Shown: positions 28,901 to 40,592 of the stretch, in pieces
Numbering within the stretch: the first letter of the stretch is position 1
Layout of the letters: every line of letters starts with the position of its first letter
NCBI GenBank assembly: GCA_905331475.1
Contig: CAJNYU010000018.1
Location: 1-64,000, forward strand
Length of the DNA: 64,000 nt
Direction of reading: 5' to 3'
Origin: Rotaria socialis
Lineage: Eukaryota; Rotifera; Eurotatoria; Philodinida; Philodinidae
Notes under the pieces: model-generated
What the model was told of the DNA's origin: nothing
What the model saw: the letters and a program-made list of their open reading frames with translations, nothing else
Databases searched by the model: none
Position numbers and translations under genes: made by a program

Positions 28901-31900
28901 ATTTGTAGTTTGACGTCGACATCATTGTGATTTTCTTTATCATAAGATCTAGACTTAAAATCATTCATAACTGTTTTTTTAATGCGCTGCGAAGCATAGC
29001 ATTTATGTAGTCCGTCGCGTGTTTTCTTTTTTGCTTTCTCGGCATACGCATCGTTTTCATCATTTTGTGACCTGATGACCTCGAGTGCCGAAAATCATAG
29101 AAAACTCATTGAAACGGGAGATGAAAGTATCGAGATCGAACTTCTAACATCTTTTTTCTATTCTTTAATCTGATATTCTGTTCATTCGCAAATGTGGTTT
29201 CAAAATGATGAAAATGAAAGAAATTTGTTGCGAGATAATTAAAGTGACGTCATCAACATATGTTAGCAACTATAGTCTATTCATTTACAGCTGATCTACG
29301 ATAATGAATCATGGAGATAATTAATCGATCAATCGAAATCGATCCTTAAGAATGTATCGCTAAGTAAAAATGGAGTTTTCTCAGTGATGAATTTGATCAT
29401 GTCGACAAAAAAAGTATTCAAGATTTCTCTGAATTGAAGATTTTTCATGAATATCCGACTCGAGCTTCGCATCGCATTTCGTATTCGAGTANTCTAAGAT
29501 AATGAATCATGAAGATAATTAATCGATCAATCGAAATCGATCCTTAAGAATGTATCGCTAAGTAAGAATAGAGTTTTCTCAGTGATGAATTTCATTATGT
29601 CGACATAAAAAGAGTATTCAATATTTCTCTGAATTGTAGATTTTTCGTGAAGATCCGATTCAAGCTTCGCATCGCATTTCGTATTCGAGTGAAACTTGAA
29701 TACCATCTAGTTTGTTTTTTAAGACAACTGCTGAAAACAGGAAAAGGTGTATATTCCAAGTGAATATGCAACTAATCAGGTCAAAACGATGTCTAATTAA
29801 TTCTAAGATTGCTTGTTACTTTTCCGTTAAATTTTTAATTTTTTCGTGTACTCGGCTCGTGCTTCGCACCGTATTTCGTATACGAGTGAAATTCGAATAC
29901 CATCTAGTTCTAATCGCGATTAAAAAAAACCTTTTGTATATATCTCACATAAAAACGACCGAGAAAAACTTAATATTAATATCAAGAGCATTTTATTTGT
30001 GAATTATCTCTTTATAGAAATCATGTTAAACGATTCAAATTTTGATTCCTTTTATGTTTACACGGGTTTAATATCTGAAACAAAACAAGTTGAAAATGCA
30101 TATTGGATTCCAACAAATATTTCCGTATGTTTTTCTATGTGAAATAAATCTAATTAAAATCTATGAATCATATTTTAGTATAATAGTTCATTGGATTTTA
30201 TTCAGTTTGCTACACCTCGAGGTAGCGATCGAATAGGATATCATTTATCAAAAGCTGATGATGAATCCTACTATCTATTATATGATATAAATCCAAATTC
30301 AAGTTTAAATAAACTTCGATTTTGTCGTAAAAACGATATTCAATCATTAATAAAACAATCTTCATCGTGTAATCATAAATCTTGTCTATCAAAATGTTTG
30401 AATATAACTCTTCCAAGTCAGAGTGATGATACAAGATTCGGTTTTTATAGTTGTATGCCAAAAAATAGTTTAGCTGGAATCGTTTATACACAATCATTTC
30501 CAGAACAAGGTGATTTTATTCGACCGAATCTTCCAATGGATTATAGTGTTGCACTTCGAAGAAATTATAATCAACCGTTAATACTAAGTTTTGAACAAAT
30601 CGATCAAGATCTTCGATATTCATGTTATCAATACATCAATTTTGATACAATGTCAACATTAAATGATACAATTAAATTATTTTGTAATGAATCAAATACA
30701 AAGAACAAAACGATGAATGGAATCAGTTTTAAAAAAGACTTCAATGGTCTTGTATCATTTTCTTTAGAGGAAAAAAGAATGTCAGGACATCATACAAGAT
30801 TTATTGATTATCAATTATGTAAATTTATTTTCATTGAAGAAAAAAAGATTTATCACATTTTATTTTATTGTTTAGATGATAGTCGATGTCAAAATCAAGG
30901 AATATATTATTCATATATAAATAAATGTATTTGTGCACCTGGCTTTTATGGAGATCAATGTCAATACAGTAAATAAATAATTTCTATTTAGATCGATAAT
31001 AAATTTTTGTTTTTCTTTGAACAAAAAAACCAAAGGTTGCCCGCCAGGTTATTATGGGCAAACTTGTGATTTTCATTGTTCAGGTGATGATGATTATTGT
31101 AAAGGTTTATTAATTTGTTTACCTGATCCGTACGGATGTTCGTGTTATACTGGTTGGTATGGAACAAATTGTAATATAAGTAAGAAAATTTAAGTTATTT
31201 TTCTCTCTATTTATTATTATTTTAATATTTGATTAGGTTGTCCAACTGGTCTATATGGACCCGACTGTTCTTATCAATGCTCATGTTTAGATTGTAATCG
31301 ATTTACCGGTGTTTGTAATTGTAATGGAACAGAATGCTATCAAGGTAATTAAAATTTTTATTTTTATTTTTATATCCACAAATTGTACTCTTGGCAATAT
31401 TCACAAGAATATTTATTGTGAATTGAATAAAACTTAATAGCTTTTTTTTAAATTGACAAATCTATATTTCATGCTTAATCTTTCTCGATTCTTAAACTTA
31501 AGTACTATACTTAACAGAAAATTATTATCAAAACATATTAATAAATAATATCTATTTTTTTTAAAAGAAAAGAAAAACTAAATAAACATCAGTCATAAGA
31601 TAAGAGTATCTTTGAACATTATTCATTTCGATAAATAACTTCTTATTAAATCGAAATAAATCGATTAATTCTAGAATTTGATATAAATCAAGATAGATAG
31701 CTCTGTCTCTTTTGTTGAGAAATAATATTGATAATCTTACAGTATGTTCCTGTAAAAAAAAACATTTCATTTTTTTTCTGATGAATTTAAATTGTATTTC
31801 AAAATAAAACATCTATTGGTTTATTGAAAAATTTTTGTGAATACTTTTTTTTGTTATGTAATTTCTGTTCCAATGGGTGGAAAAAACTATTTTGGTTTTT

Positions 31901-32258
31901 AAAAGAAATTAAAAACTCACACGTATATGTAATTATATAAATTTTTTCAGTAATAATGAAAGAAAAACTTTTATTCACTAAAATAAATAATTAGACTTAC
32001 AAAAACAAACAATTCTTTGTAAAAACAATTTCAGGTATTTACAATCGGTTGGAGCTACAATCAAAATGTTCATCAGTATCAGCATCATCATCATCATCAA
32101 ATTTGGCTTTATTAATAGTTATTCCAATAATGAGTGTAATCATCTTAATAACTTTAATTGCAATAATATTATATTGGAAAATAGTCCATTCAAAAAGTGA
32201 ACAAACAAATATGAATTCATCTCATCGATCTAATAATATAAATGATGAACATCTGTAA
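25923..32258 (+). CDS. LCCL / C-type-lectin / EGF-like single-pass receptor, fourteen exons
   Basis: Exons 25923-25995, 26060-26141, 26188-26278, 26334-26529, 26584-26712, 26771-26911, 26978-27099, 27644-27803, 27859-28008, 30018-30124, 30179-30968, 31036-31179, 31237-31344 and 32035-32258 give 838 aa with every phase matching. It starts with a signal peptide ([16 protein letters not shown]). An LCCL-like domain follows at about 45-140, with [22 protein letters not shown] and a later Gly-rich strand. A C-type-lectin-like domain covers about 188-331 ([10 protein letters not shown] at the start, FIGLKQI, RWESN, DYCTII, YSLCRL). A second, weaker lectin-like region runs to about 475. A Cys-containing region leads to EGF-like repeats ([35 protein letters not shown]) at 650-764. 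A membrane helix at about 787-809 and a 29-residue polar tail follow. The layout suggests a cell-surface recognition or adhesion receptor. I know no named orthologue. Confidence 0.85.
27100..27643 (+). other. 544-nt intron 7 of the receptor gene
   Basis: It opens GTAAGA and closes TTTCTTTAG. It stays open in one frame for its first 210 nt but that extension has no lectin-domain residues. The exon after it restores the conserved end of the lectin domain, so it is read as intron. Confidence 0.65.
29296..29725. repeat. 198-bp tandem duplication in a receptor intron, with one undetermined base
   Basis: Copy 1 starts at 29296 (CTACGATAATGAATCATG) and copy 2 at 29494 (CTAAGATAATGAATCATG); the copies are about 90% alike. 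Both end with GCATCGCATTTCGTATTCGAGT. The only N in the window (29492) sits at their junction. A partial third copy of the end segment is at about 29850-29910. All lie in the 2-kb intron between receptor exons 9 and 10 (28009-30017). Confidence 0.85.
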
Positions 32259-33418
32259 TATTTTCTTCAATATGATTAAAATGTTTAAAATGACATGGAG
32301 GAGATATATCACTTTTTTTAATAAAACGTTTTAAAATTTTATGATTTGATAAATTTTCTGTGAGAAATCGATTTTGTTTTAAATATGAATAAAACTTTGT
32401 AAACAGATTGTCGTCATTTGACTCAAAACGTAGCATAATTGATGAATTATTCAATGAATGACGAAAAGAAAGTGTTAGCGTTGTTGGTTGAATTATATTT
32501 GATATTGATGTTATACGATCAGACCAAAGAATAAAACCAGTTTTTTCATCAACAATCATTAAACGAAGTTCAGATGAACGGCGAGGATTTAAACCCGTGT
32601 TATATAACCATATTGGATAACCACGATGAATTAATTTCCATTGTTCTAATGAACAAGCTTGAAGATCAGTTAAAATGAATAAACGAATTAAACAAGGTGA
32701 TACATATAGTAATGAACCCATGGAAGAATAAAGAGATTCAATACGTTCAATAAGTAAACTTTCATTGATTGGCAATGTTTTATCTTCGTTTGATTTTCCA
32801 TCAATTAACTCTGAAAAACGTCTTTGAAGTTTTTCTAATTCTGAACAATTCCATTGATTTGTTTGTTTTTCAACTGTTAATAAAGGTTTTACTATTCCGA
32901 CTTGCTTTTTTTCTCGTCGTTCGATAGAATTATATTCCATCGGTGGAATAAAAAGAAGTTGATCATTTTTACTTTTATTTACATCAATATTAGATAAACA
33001 GTTTGATTCATCGGATATATATTCATCTAAATTAAATTCAAAATTAAAATACGAACTATTATTCATTTTATCATATGTATTTCAACAGAATCAGCAAAAA
33101 ATGCATATTATTCAATGAATTTAGAAAATTAAAATTTTCTCATTCAACATGATTGGTTAGATATTTGTAAAAACGAAAGTCTTGTTGAAAAATTTCAATA
33201 GTTCAACTACAATCTAATTTCTTAGCTGTTAATTGGTAAAACTTACTTATTTGTTGTTGCTGTTTTTTCAAACGAGGAAGTTCTTTCAATTGTTCTCGTC
33301 TTTTCAATGGTTCAGTTTTCATATGTGCATTCAAATGATTACTCAATGTCCAAATGATTTGTTTTCCATCGATTGATGTTGAATTATGTTTCGTTGAAAA
33401 TTTATTTTGTTCTTCCAT
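32230..33418 (-). CDS. Protein with C-terminal CRIB-like motif and PH/WH1-like region
   Basis: The main exon runs from 33066 (Met) or, if spliced, about 33054 down to the stop at 32230. An upstream exon 33418-33243 (MEEQNKFSTKHNS start) could join it through a GTTTTA donor to AATAATAG, in phase, giving about 333 aa; otherwise 278 aa. Near the C-terminus DISPPCHFKHFNHI fits the CRIB pattern IS-x-P-x2-F-x-H-x2-H, which binds GTP-loaded Cdc42 or Rac. The middle part (RLMIVDEKTGFILWSDRI and the following strands) looks like a PH/WH1-fold beta sandwich, so the order recalls WASP-type proteins, but the rest of WASP is absent. The family is not firmly recognised. The last 29 bp are antisense to the end of the receptor coding sequence. 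Confidence 0.65.
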
Positions 33419-36400
33419 TCAAATAATCTTAATATTATAGAAAGAGGAAAAAAAGAATGAAATGACGTAATCGGAATGTTTGCATGTTTTAAAAACTGAT
33501 GAAAAAAAAGAAAAAATGAAGGACAGTGTCATTATTTATGTACTCATGAAATAATTTCACGTTTTAAAGGTGCATAAAAATTGCATTTAATCGACCTTGT
33601 TCAATCACAGTGTATATATATACATATATGAGGTGCGAGATGCAAGAGAGAGAGGGGAAAAGGGAGGGAGAGGGAGAAAGAGAGAGAAAAGAAGTGCAAC
33701 GAAAATGGTTCCTTCTTCCTTCTTTTTCTTGTTCATGTTAGTAGCTAATCCTCCTATAAGCAAACAAGATCGAACGATTAGAGAACAAAGTGCATATCAT
33801 TATATAATCGTCTCTGTCACAATTGAATTTATTTGTCGTTTTCCTTTTAACTTGCCGCATGTCAATCGTATTTAAGTATCTTCACTTTATTAAATATCGT
33901 TTTCTTGTTTACATAAATCAATAAATCACATTTATGCGAGTTCTTACTGGAAGATCGTATTGAACTACTTGATGCCAATAAATATTGATAGTATGTAACA
34001 AATAGGTTAAATAGATATTAATATTTATGTAACTTTCCTAAAAGAATATACGTATATGATAAGTGTTTCTGATTAGTAAAGCAAACAATTGAAAATAATT
34101 GGGAAATAAGAATGAAAAAGAAAGCCTTCTGTTTGTTTTATTAGTGATGATGTGAAAATGTATCGAAGAGAAAAAAAGAACAAACATATGCTGATGATTA
34201 GAATCTGCGTGACAGAACGACGATGATAATTTCTTATGGTTGAATATGTTATCTAATGTCAGTCTAGATTAAAAGGTCATTGATCGAAAAAGTATAAACA
34301 AAATAAGAGAAGATATATTTATGGTCATTATTAACTGATAAATAATATAACAAATCTACTTACATTTTTAACGTGGCATAGAATTTGTTAGTTATATTTT
34401 TCACGATTTAAGATTTTCTATTTACTTTGATTTGGTTCACATTAGAAACAAAACAAAGTTATTCTCATGGTTAAATCATGACGAGAATATTATTTGTAGA
34501 ACATCCAAAGAATAGAAGTCGATGAAAGATTTTTCTCTTTATTCTCTAAGGAGGACAAGATAGATTCTATTCTATTCTATGCTATTGTAAAGAATTTTTT
34601 TTCTTCTTCGATAAACGTTCTATCTCCTATGAAAAAAAGAAACAAGATTTCATAAATTAAATCTTAATCAATTAGATTAGCAATCGATTCAATAAGAGAA
34701 AGAAGATTGAGATTTTATAGTCATGAGTTCATACAATATGATTTATCTCGAGAAGAATAACCTTCTACTGTCCGTTAAGCAACAATGATTTTCTTTACAT
34801 ATGATTACTGAAAGAAATGACAACAATCATGTGAATTAGCAAAATATCCTTGATCAAATGTAGAATACATTGGGATATTGCTTTCGTTTTCATAAGTATA
34901 TTGTCCTAAAAATTCACCTTAACATTTATTCAAATAAGTATCATTTTATCTTTATTTTAATAAGTTTAAATGTTTTTCTTTCAAAAACTTCAAACGATAT
35001 GTCACAGACTAAATGTACTATTGTCTTTACCAATTTCTATTTTGAAACAACGATGATTTTGTATATTCTAAAAAGAAATTCATATACATGAATACTCATC
35101 CATCAATTACTCAATTGATACATCCTACAAATATTTTGATCAGATTTGTTTAACAGACAAAAGAAAATGATTTTATGAAAATATCTGATACATCATCAAT
35201 CAGATTTCCAATCAAAACTACGCTCAATAGATAAGTCTCATGAGTAGAGATAAGATAAATGTTTGTCAAAACAAAAGGCAATAAGCAAAACTGTTAGCAT
35301 ATTTCTAGTAGAAATGTAAAGCGAATATTATATATATATATATATTTGTTTAAGTGAAAGAAGAGTTAAATTATTTACGAATTTTGAAAGAAAAAGGTGT
35401 TGCTAAAAAAATTCGTCGAAGTTCATGATGGAAGAAAGACAGTGTTGAGAACGTATCTTTCATGGCCTAGAAAAAGAAAAGAAAAGAAAAGAAATTGAAA
35501 TTTTTATCATTTTACTCAAACAATCTTGTTAAATCATGTATCAGGAAAATACTTATCAATATTAATTATATCAGTAGATGCTTTTTTCAGAAAATAGGTG
35601 GGCACGAAACCGTAGATTCAAAACGAAGATTAAACTTAAAATTATTATATATGAACAATCATTTTTATAATAACAATACATCGAAATAAAGAATTTATAC
35701 AAGCCAAACATGAAATATGTACGATGCTAAAGTCTTGAGTTTTCGAGTCTAAAATTTCATACAGTAATTGAATCACTCAATAGAAAACTTTAAAAATTTG
35801 ATTTTGTTTTATTGCTATCAAGTCTCATAATAATATAAATATATTATTACGAGATTTCATATAGCTGTATACATTTATTCCACTTCAAGAATGAAGACTC
35901 AGTGATGTGATAATTGTTTAGAGTGTATTTACATCAATATACAATCATAAACTATCACAAAAACAAAACATATTTCATCTTATCTACTGATATTTACATT
36001 TAAAAAAATATTATAGTCATTCACAAAGAATATAATAGAATAGAACAAGAAAGAAATAAAGAAAAGAAAGTCATCATAATCCATGAAAGAAATGACCAAT
36101 TGAGATCATAAGTTTGATTGGCACATGAATGCACATGTTGATGAGACTATTCATGTGTTATCAATATTTAAATGACGAGTGAAAAGAAAATTGTATAGGT
36201 TCAATTCATCCTATTAAAGTTAATCATATTTTCAATTAAATTTTCTACATAAAATTAAAAAGCTTTCAATTAAATAAAATCGTTCATCGAATATTTTTCT
36301 ACTTTCAATACTTGATGAAGTGAATAAGTTGCGAATTCTAATAAATTTAAAATTACTAAAGATTTAAAAAAAAAAAAACTTGTCAATAACAATTAATATC

Positions 36401-36576
36401 AGTAAGCCGGAGAAAGTGTAAAAATAAATCGAATCAGACATGTTTCGTTACATAAATAAAAATAGAATTGAATCTTGGAGAGTCGAAAGCGAACTTTGAC
36501 TGTAAATGATTAGACGCAATAATATTCAAATTCTTCTCATCAGATTAAAGATAAAACTGAAGTTTTGAATTCTATA

Positions 36577-36703
36577 CCCAGTCAAACAAGCAACGAAAAA
36601 TAACGCGTAAAAAAGAATAAAAACCGCACATTTCTGCGATTTTATTTTCGTTAAGAATTCTATTCGTTTTTACGCGTTATTTTTCGTTGCTTGTCTGATT
36701 GGG
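36577..36703. repeat. Near-perfect inverted repeat with 42-bp arms
   Basis: Left arm 36577-36618 and right arm 36662-36703 are reverse complements with only about four mismatches. The centre of each arm is ACAAGCAACGAAAAATAACG or its complement. The loop is about 43 bp. It may be the remnant of a small foldback element or form an RNA hairpin. It lies 265 bp before the G+C-rich tandem repeat. Confidence 0.8.
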
Positions 36704-36967
36704 CATATTCTCTTTCGCGTTAAAAGTTTTCAATGTGTTACCGAAGTAGCTTCATGTAAAACCAGCAGCATCTATGATAGCCGTATTCAAAATATGTATG
36801 AAGAACATCAACAAATGAAAACAAATTCTGTCTAGCTATAGTTGCCCAATATAAATACTCCTTCTGAGCTCATATTCACGTATGATACTGTTATGGATGG
36901 TGTGTAGAGAGAGGCTTAGCACATGAAGGGTTTGAATAAGTTTCGCCGCTAGCGATGTATCCTGCTA

Positions 36968-37195
36968 ACACCGCGGTTTATCGAATGACTGGTTGTCTTA
37001 GGTTTCACAGACCGTGGCTGATAATGCAAACACGGCGGTTTATCCGATTAGTGGTTGCCTCAGGTTTCGTAGCTCGCGGTGGATAACGCAAACACCGCGG
37101 CTTTCTGCGACAGCAAGTACAGAAAACCGCTAAAAGACGCGGTTTCCCAAAATCAACCGCGGTATGAGCGGTTTTGCTTGAATTATTTTTACGTG
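36968..37195. repeat. 62-bp tandem repeat in a G+C-rich island
   Basis: The word ACACCGCGG (or ACACGGCGG) recurs at 36968, 37030 and 37092, an exact 62-bp spacing. Two full units read ACACCGCGGTTTATCGAATG and ACACGGCGGTTTATCCGATT with matching tails (TGGTTGYCTYAGGTTTC). The third unit breaks off and is followed by more CCGCTAAAAGACGCGGTT words. The CCGCGG core is palindromic. Base composition differs sharply from the surroundings. Confidence 0.8.
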
Positions 37196-37886
37196 GGATC
37201 GTCCATACATTTTAATCTATGTTCCTATAGTTTTTAAAGTTTTAAAAGGTTCTATCAACATATAAGAAAAAATTGGAAAATCGATCGAAATATGAAAGAA
37301 ATATAGAATGACAGAAAAAGAGGAATATCGGAATTACAGGTCGAATTGGACCTTAATTAATAAGACAAATTTTACTGTCATCGAAAGAGAATTAATACAC
37401 GTCAATAGTCTCACTTTCCATATCTAATATTTTACTTCAGAAACGACTCGCCTAATCCTAACTGGTCTCTCGATTTTCACAGAAAATGATCGTCATCGTT
37501 GCCTATTAATTCCATCTGAAGTTCTTGAAGGAAGGCGCCGTCTGGCGCAAAAAAATGATCGATGTTTAACTTCTCACAATATGATGTCAAATGAAATTGA
37601 AAAAGTAATACGATGATAGGCTAATCAAAATGTTAATCGAATTCAACAATTGACTTTCAGTATTTAATTTAACATTCGTGAAAATATTGAACAAGGTCTT
37701 AGACAACTATAAGTAAAGTAAAAATGAGAGACATCTACCCAATAATTGTTGTAAAACGATGCAATAGAACACACATCTGTCCGATGAAAAAGTAGTTATT
37801 GCTAAAGAGGACTGTCTATAATCGACTTAAAAACAAACAAACAAACATATCATAGTCGTATCAAATACAATACATAATCAAATCAA

Positions 37887-40262
37887 ATGAATTTGGAAAA
37901 TTTTGTCGATGAAGTTGATATTTTCTTACGAATAAAACTGTGACGTTTTCTCATTTCTATGTTGTTTATGCCAGAAGAAATATTGTGCAAAAATATATTG
38001 TTGATTTTATTTCAATAATGCGTTTCATGCGCGAACGATCAGATGTTATATGTCTTCATGGACGTTATCACATATCTGCATCAGCTCTCAATGCACCTTG
38101 CTTATCCAGTAATGATGATAATATTGATGTAACACTCGATATTCTTCTATTACCAAATGAAATAACTGTTGAAAATCTTCTCGAAGCTTTGAAATCTTCA
38201 TTTATTTCTGAAGATGGAAAGGCTTTTTTCATTGAAAATGCTATTAATCTGGTGAAGGCAGTAAAGGGCGTTGCTAGATGTGTATCAGGTAAAGGGAATG
38301 GTACATGTTATAGAGTAGGACCTACTTGTGTAGCTACCAATTATCATGTAGCACAGATTGTTCTCAATCCTCCTCGACATAGAATTCCTATGTTCATTGA
38401 TGAATTTAATATCGAATCTTCATTCGGTATCATCAAATCTTATTTTACTGATGAAGGTTCTCAATGGAAGAAATTTTATCCCGTAGCATCAAAATATGAA
38501 TATAATGGTACAGATAATTCTGAAGCGTTTCAAAAGCATATCAGAATGGATCCTCTTCTCGGTGTTCAAAATGATTTTGATTATCCAGATTATTGTGTTG
38601 TCTCATTGGTGCATCAACTTGAATCTCATGTTTTATTTGTTCCATCGATGCGTGTTGCTCAAGTTGGCCAAGCAATAGCAACTATCAGTTTTCCAGGTTT
38701 AGAAGGTGAGAGATATTCATAGTCTAGAAGAAATACTGAAGTTAAGATCAATTCAAAGATTTCATTTGTGGAAAACAACAAAAAGTTTTTCTTTGCAAAA
38801 AATCTTGAAGCAAAAAAGAACATTTTTTTATTGTGATCATTGATTCGAAGTTGACTGTAAATTGATCAGCAATTGATTTTGTTTTAGGAATGCGACAAGA
38901 AGATATATCTGCCACTCGATATCGGAATTCTTTAACAACTGTATTTCCGATTGTGGAAAACCTTATGGGTGGTTTTGGTAAACGTAAGTTGTTTCATTTA
39001 ATCATATGCAGAATTGATCAAAATAGGTTTCTACCATTGATCGATTCTGTTGAATTAAGTTTTGCATTAATTTTTGACCCATTCTGGTTCGATTTTCTGT
39101 CGATGTTTGAATTGAATTTGAAATAAAATTTTGAGAATGTCCTTCTGGATAATTAAGACATCGTGAGAACGAAATTTCGAGCGACGATAAGCGTCAATTA
39201 GTTGATTCTGACTCGAATTTGGCGTCGATTTAGCATTGATTTAGTTCAGTTCTCCGTGACTTTTTTGGTGAAAATGCAATCGATAGTCAATTTTGAAATT
39301 GATTAAATATTTTTGATCAATGATAATATGATTAAAAGAAAAATGTTCTTCCTTTTCAAGTGTATTTGACAAAGATTGATAAGCATCAAAATGAACTTGT
39401 TTCCATTCAACCCGTTTCTGTTATATCGATAATGATTTTTACCAAGAAATCTATCTTTGCTGAAAAGTCTCATGATAGAAGTGAAAAAGTTAGACGAGTA
39501 GTATTTGAGAATAAAACTAAAGACGAGATCGTTGCACTGATTAAAGTGTTTTCATTTCCTTTTGATTCTCAAGTTAAATGAAATTCTTCATTCGAAAACT
39601 CATTGAACATTATTGTGAAATTGTTTTCTTGAATAGGCACAGTTAGTTATGGTCGAATTCTTGCTCCATTTAAATTAGATGATAATCATCAATTATGGAT
39701 TGAAGATTCTGAAAAAAAATTTACTATTGAAAATGAATGTATTTTATCAAATGAATGCCTTTTAAATGGATCATCTGGAGGACCTGTTCTCTTGGATGGT
39801 TTTAAAACAAGTTCAACCATCGATCGAAATGGAAATCAATGGACTTTTGTTGAATATTCAGCTATTCATTTTGGTGGTGAATATGTATGTTTCAAAGTAG
39901 AAATTATCTTGTCATGAGATTTCTCAAAGAATTTCATTTGTTTAATTGAATTAAACTTCAAAAAAATTCGTTCAATTTTATGATTTTAGGTTCCATGTTG
40001 TGAATGTTTATCCGTTAATCCGATCAAACGTGAATGGTATACAAATCTAAATGATCTAGTCGAATTACCACATTGCTCAACATGTCGAAATGGTCCAAAT
40101 GGGCGACAACCAATTGTGTACAGTTTTTCTTTGACAGTTCATCATCCATCAATTGTCGAATCTTATCGCATGTTGACAAAGGATTTACTTGAAACATTTG
40201 ACATTGATCAACTAAAACTGTTCAAAGAATATTTTGATCATTATCAAATCAATCTTGATTGA
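37887..40262 (+). CDS. Trypsin-fold protease, five exons
   Basis: Exons 37887-37939, 37975-38705, 38888-38983, 39637-39884 and 39990-40262 give 466 aa. The catalytic triad of a chymotrypsin-fold peptidase is visible: His142 in CVATNYHV, an Asp in NDFDYPDYCVV and Ser340 in LLNGSSGGPV, preceded by the oxyanion Gly. The N-terminal 120 residues are family-unknown. After the peptidase core a paired-Cys region (CCEC near the start of the last exon, later HCSTC) could bind zinc. There is no signal peptide, so it is probably intracellular, unlike digestive trypsins. The first intron would be only 35 nt (GTGACG to GCCAG); if that is wrong, translation would start at the Met at 38018. Intron 3 is 653 nt. 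I infer protease activity from the triad; the target is unknown. Confidence 0.8.
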
Positions 40263-40592
40263 GTCCGATTCTTTTGTTTTCTGTTTCATTTTTTGATTCA
40301 TTCGATTTCAAAAAACAACTGTGAAGAAAAAAGTATTTTTTTTTACTGGTTCTCACTAAAACAAACAAAGAATTTGATGTTTGAATCAATGCTGAAAAAA
40401 ATCCTATCGATCTTATGCCATAGCAATATCAAGTTCTCATCCCTGGTGAATCAATTGGTGAAGACAGAGAAGAGATTCATGACAAGAAGACACAAATAAA
40501 TTGATTTAGAAAGTTAGCTTGATAAATTCTATCAATTTCAAGAGTAATAGTCTCAAAATAAATGTTCGACTTATCAAGATGAATCAGCAAAT

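Larger units (their letters stand above)
33419..37886. other. 4.5-kb intergenic region with repeats, no supported gene
   Basis: A purine-rich GA tract lies at about 33650-33690 and a TA run at about 35328-35346. Open frames at 33597-33875, 34870-35091 and 35495-35689 lack domains and in part just cross low-complexity sequence. Repeats at 36577-36703 and 36968-37195 are listed separately. A 122-nt exon-like segment at 37483-37604 has splice-like ends but no partners. Confidence 0.5.

Noticed and set aside
33597-33875. Frame crossing the GA-rich tract
   Set aside because: The Arg/Glu/Gly-rich reading is just a translation of the purine run.
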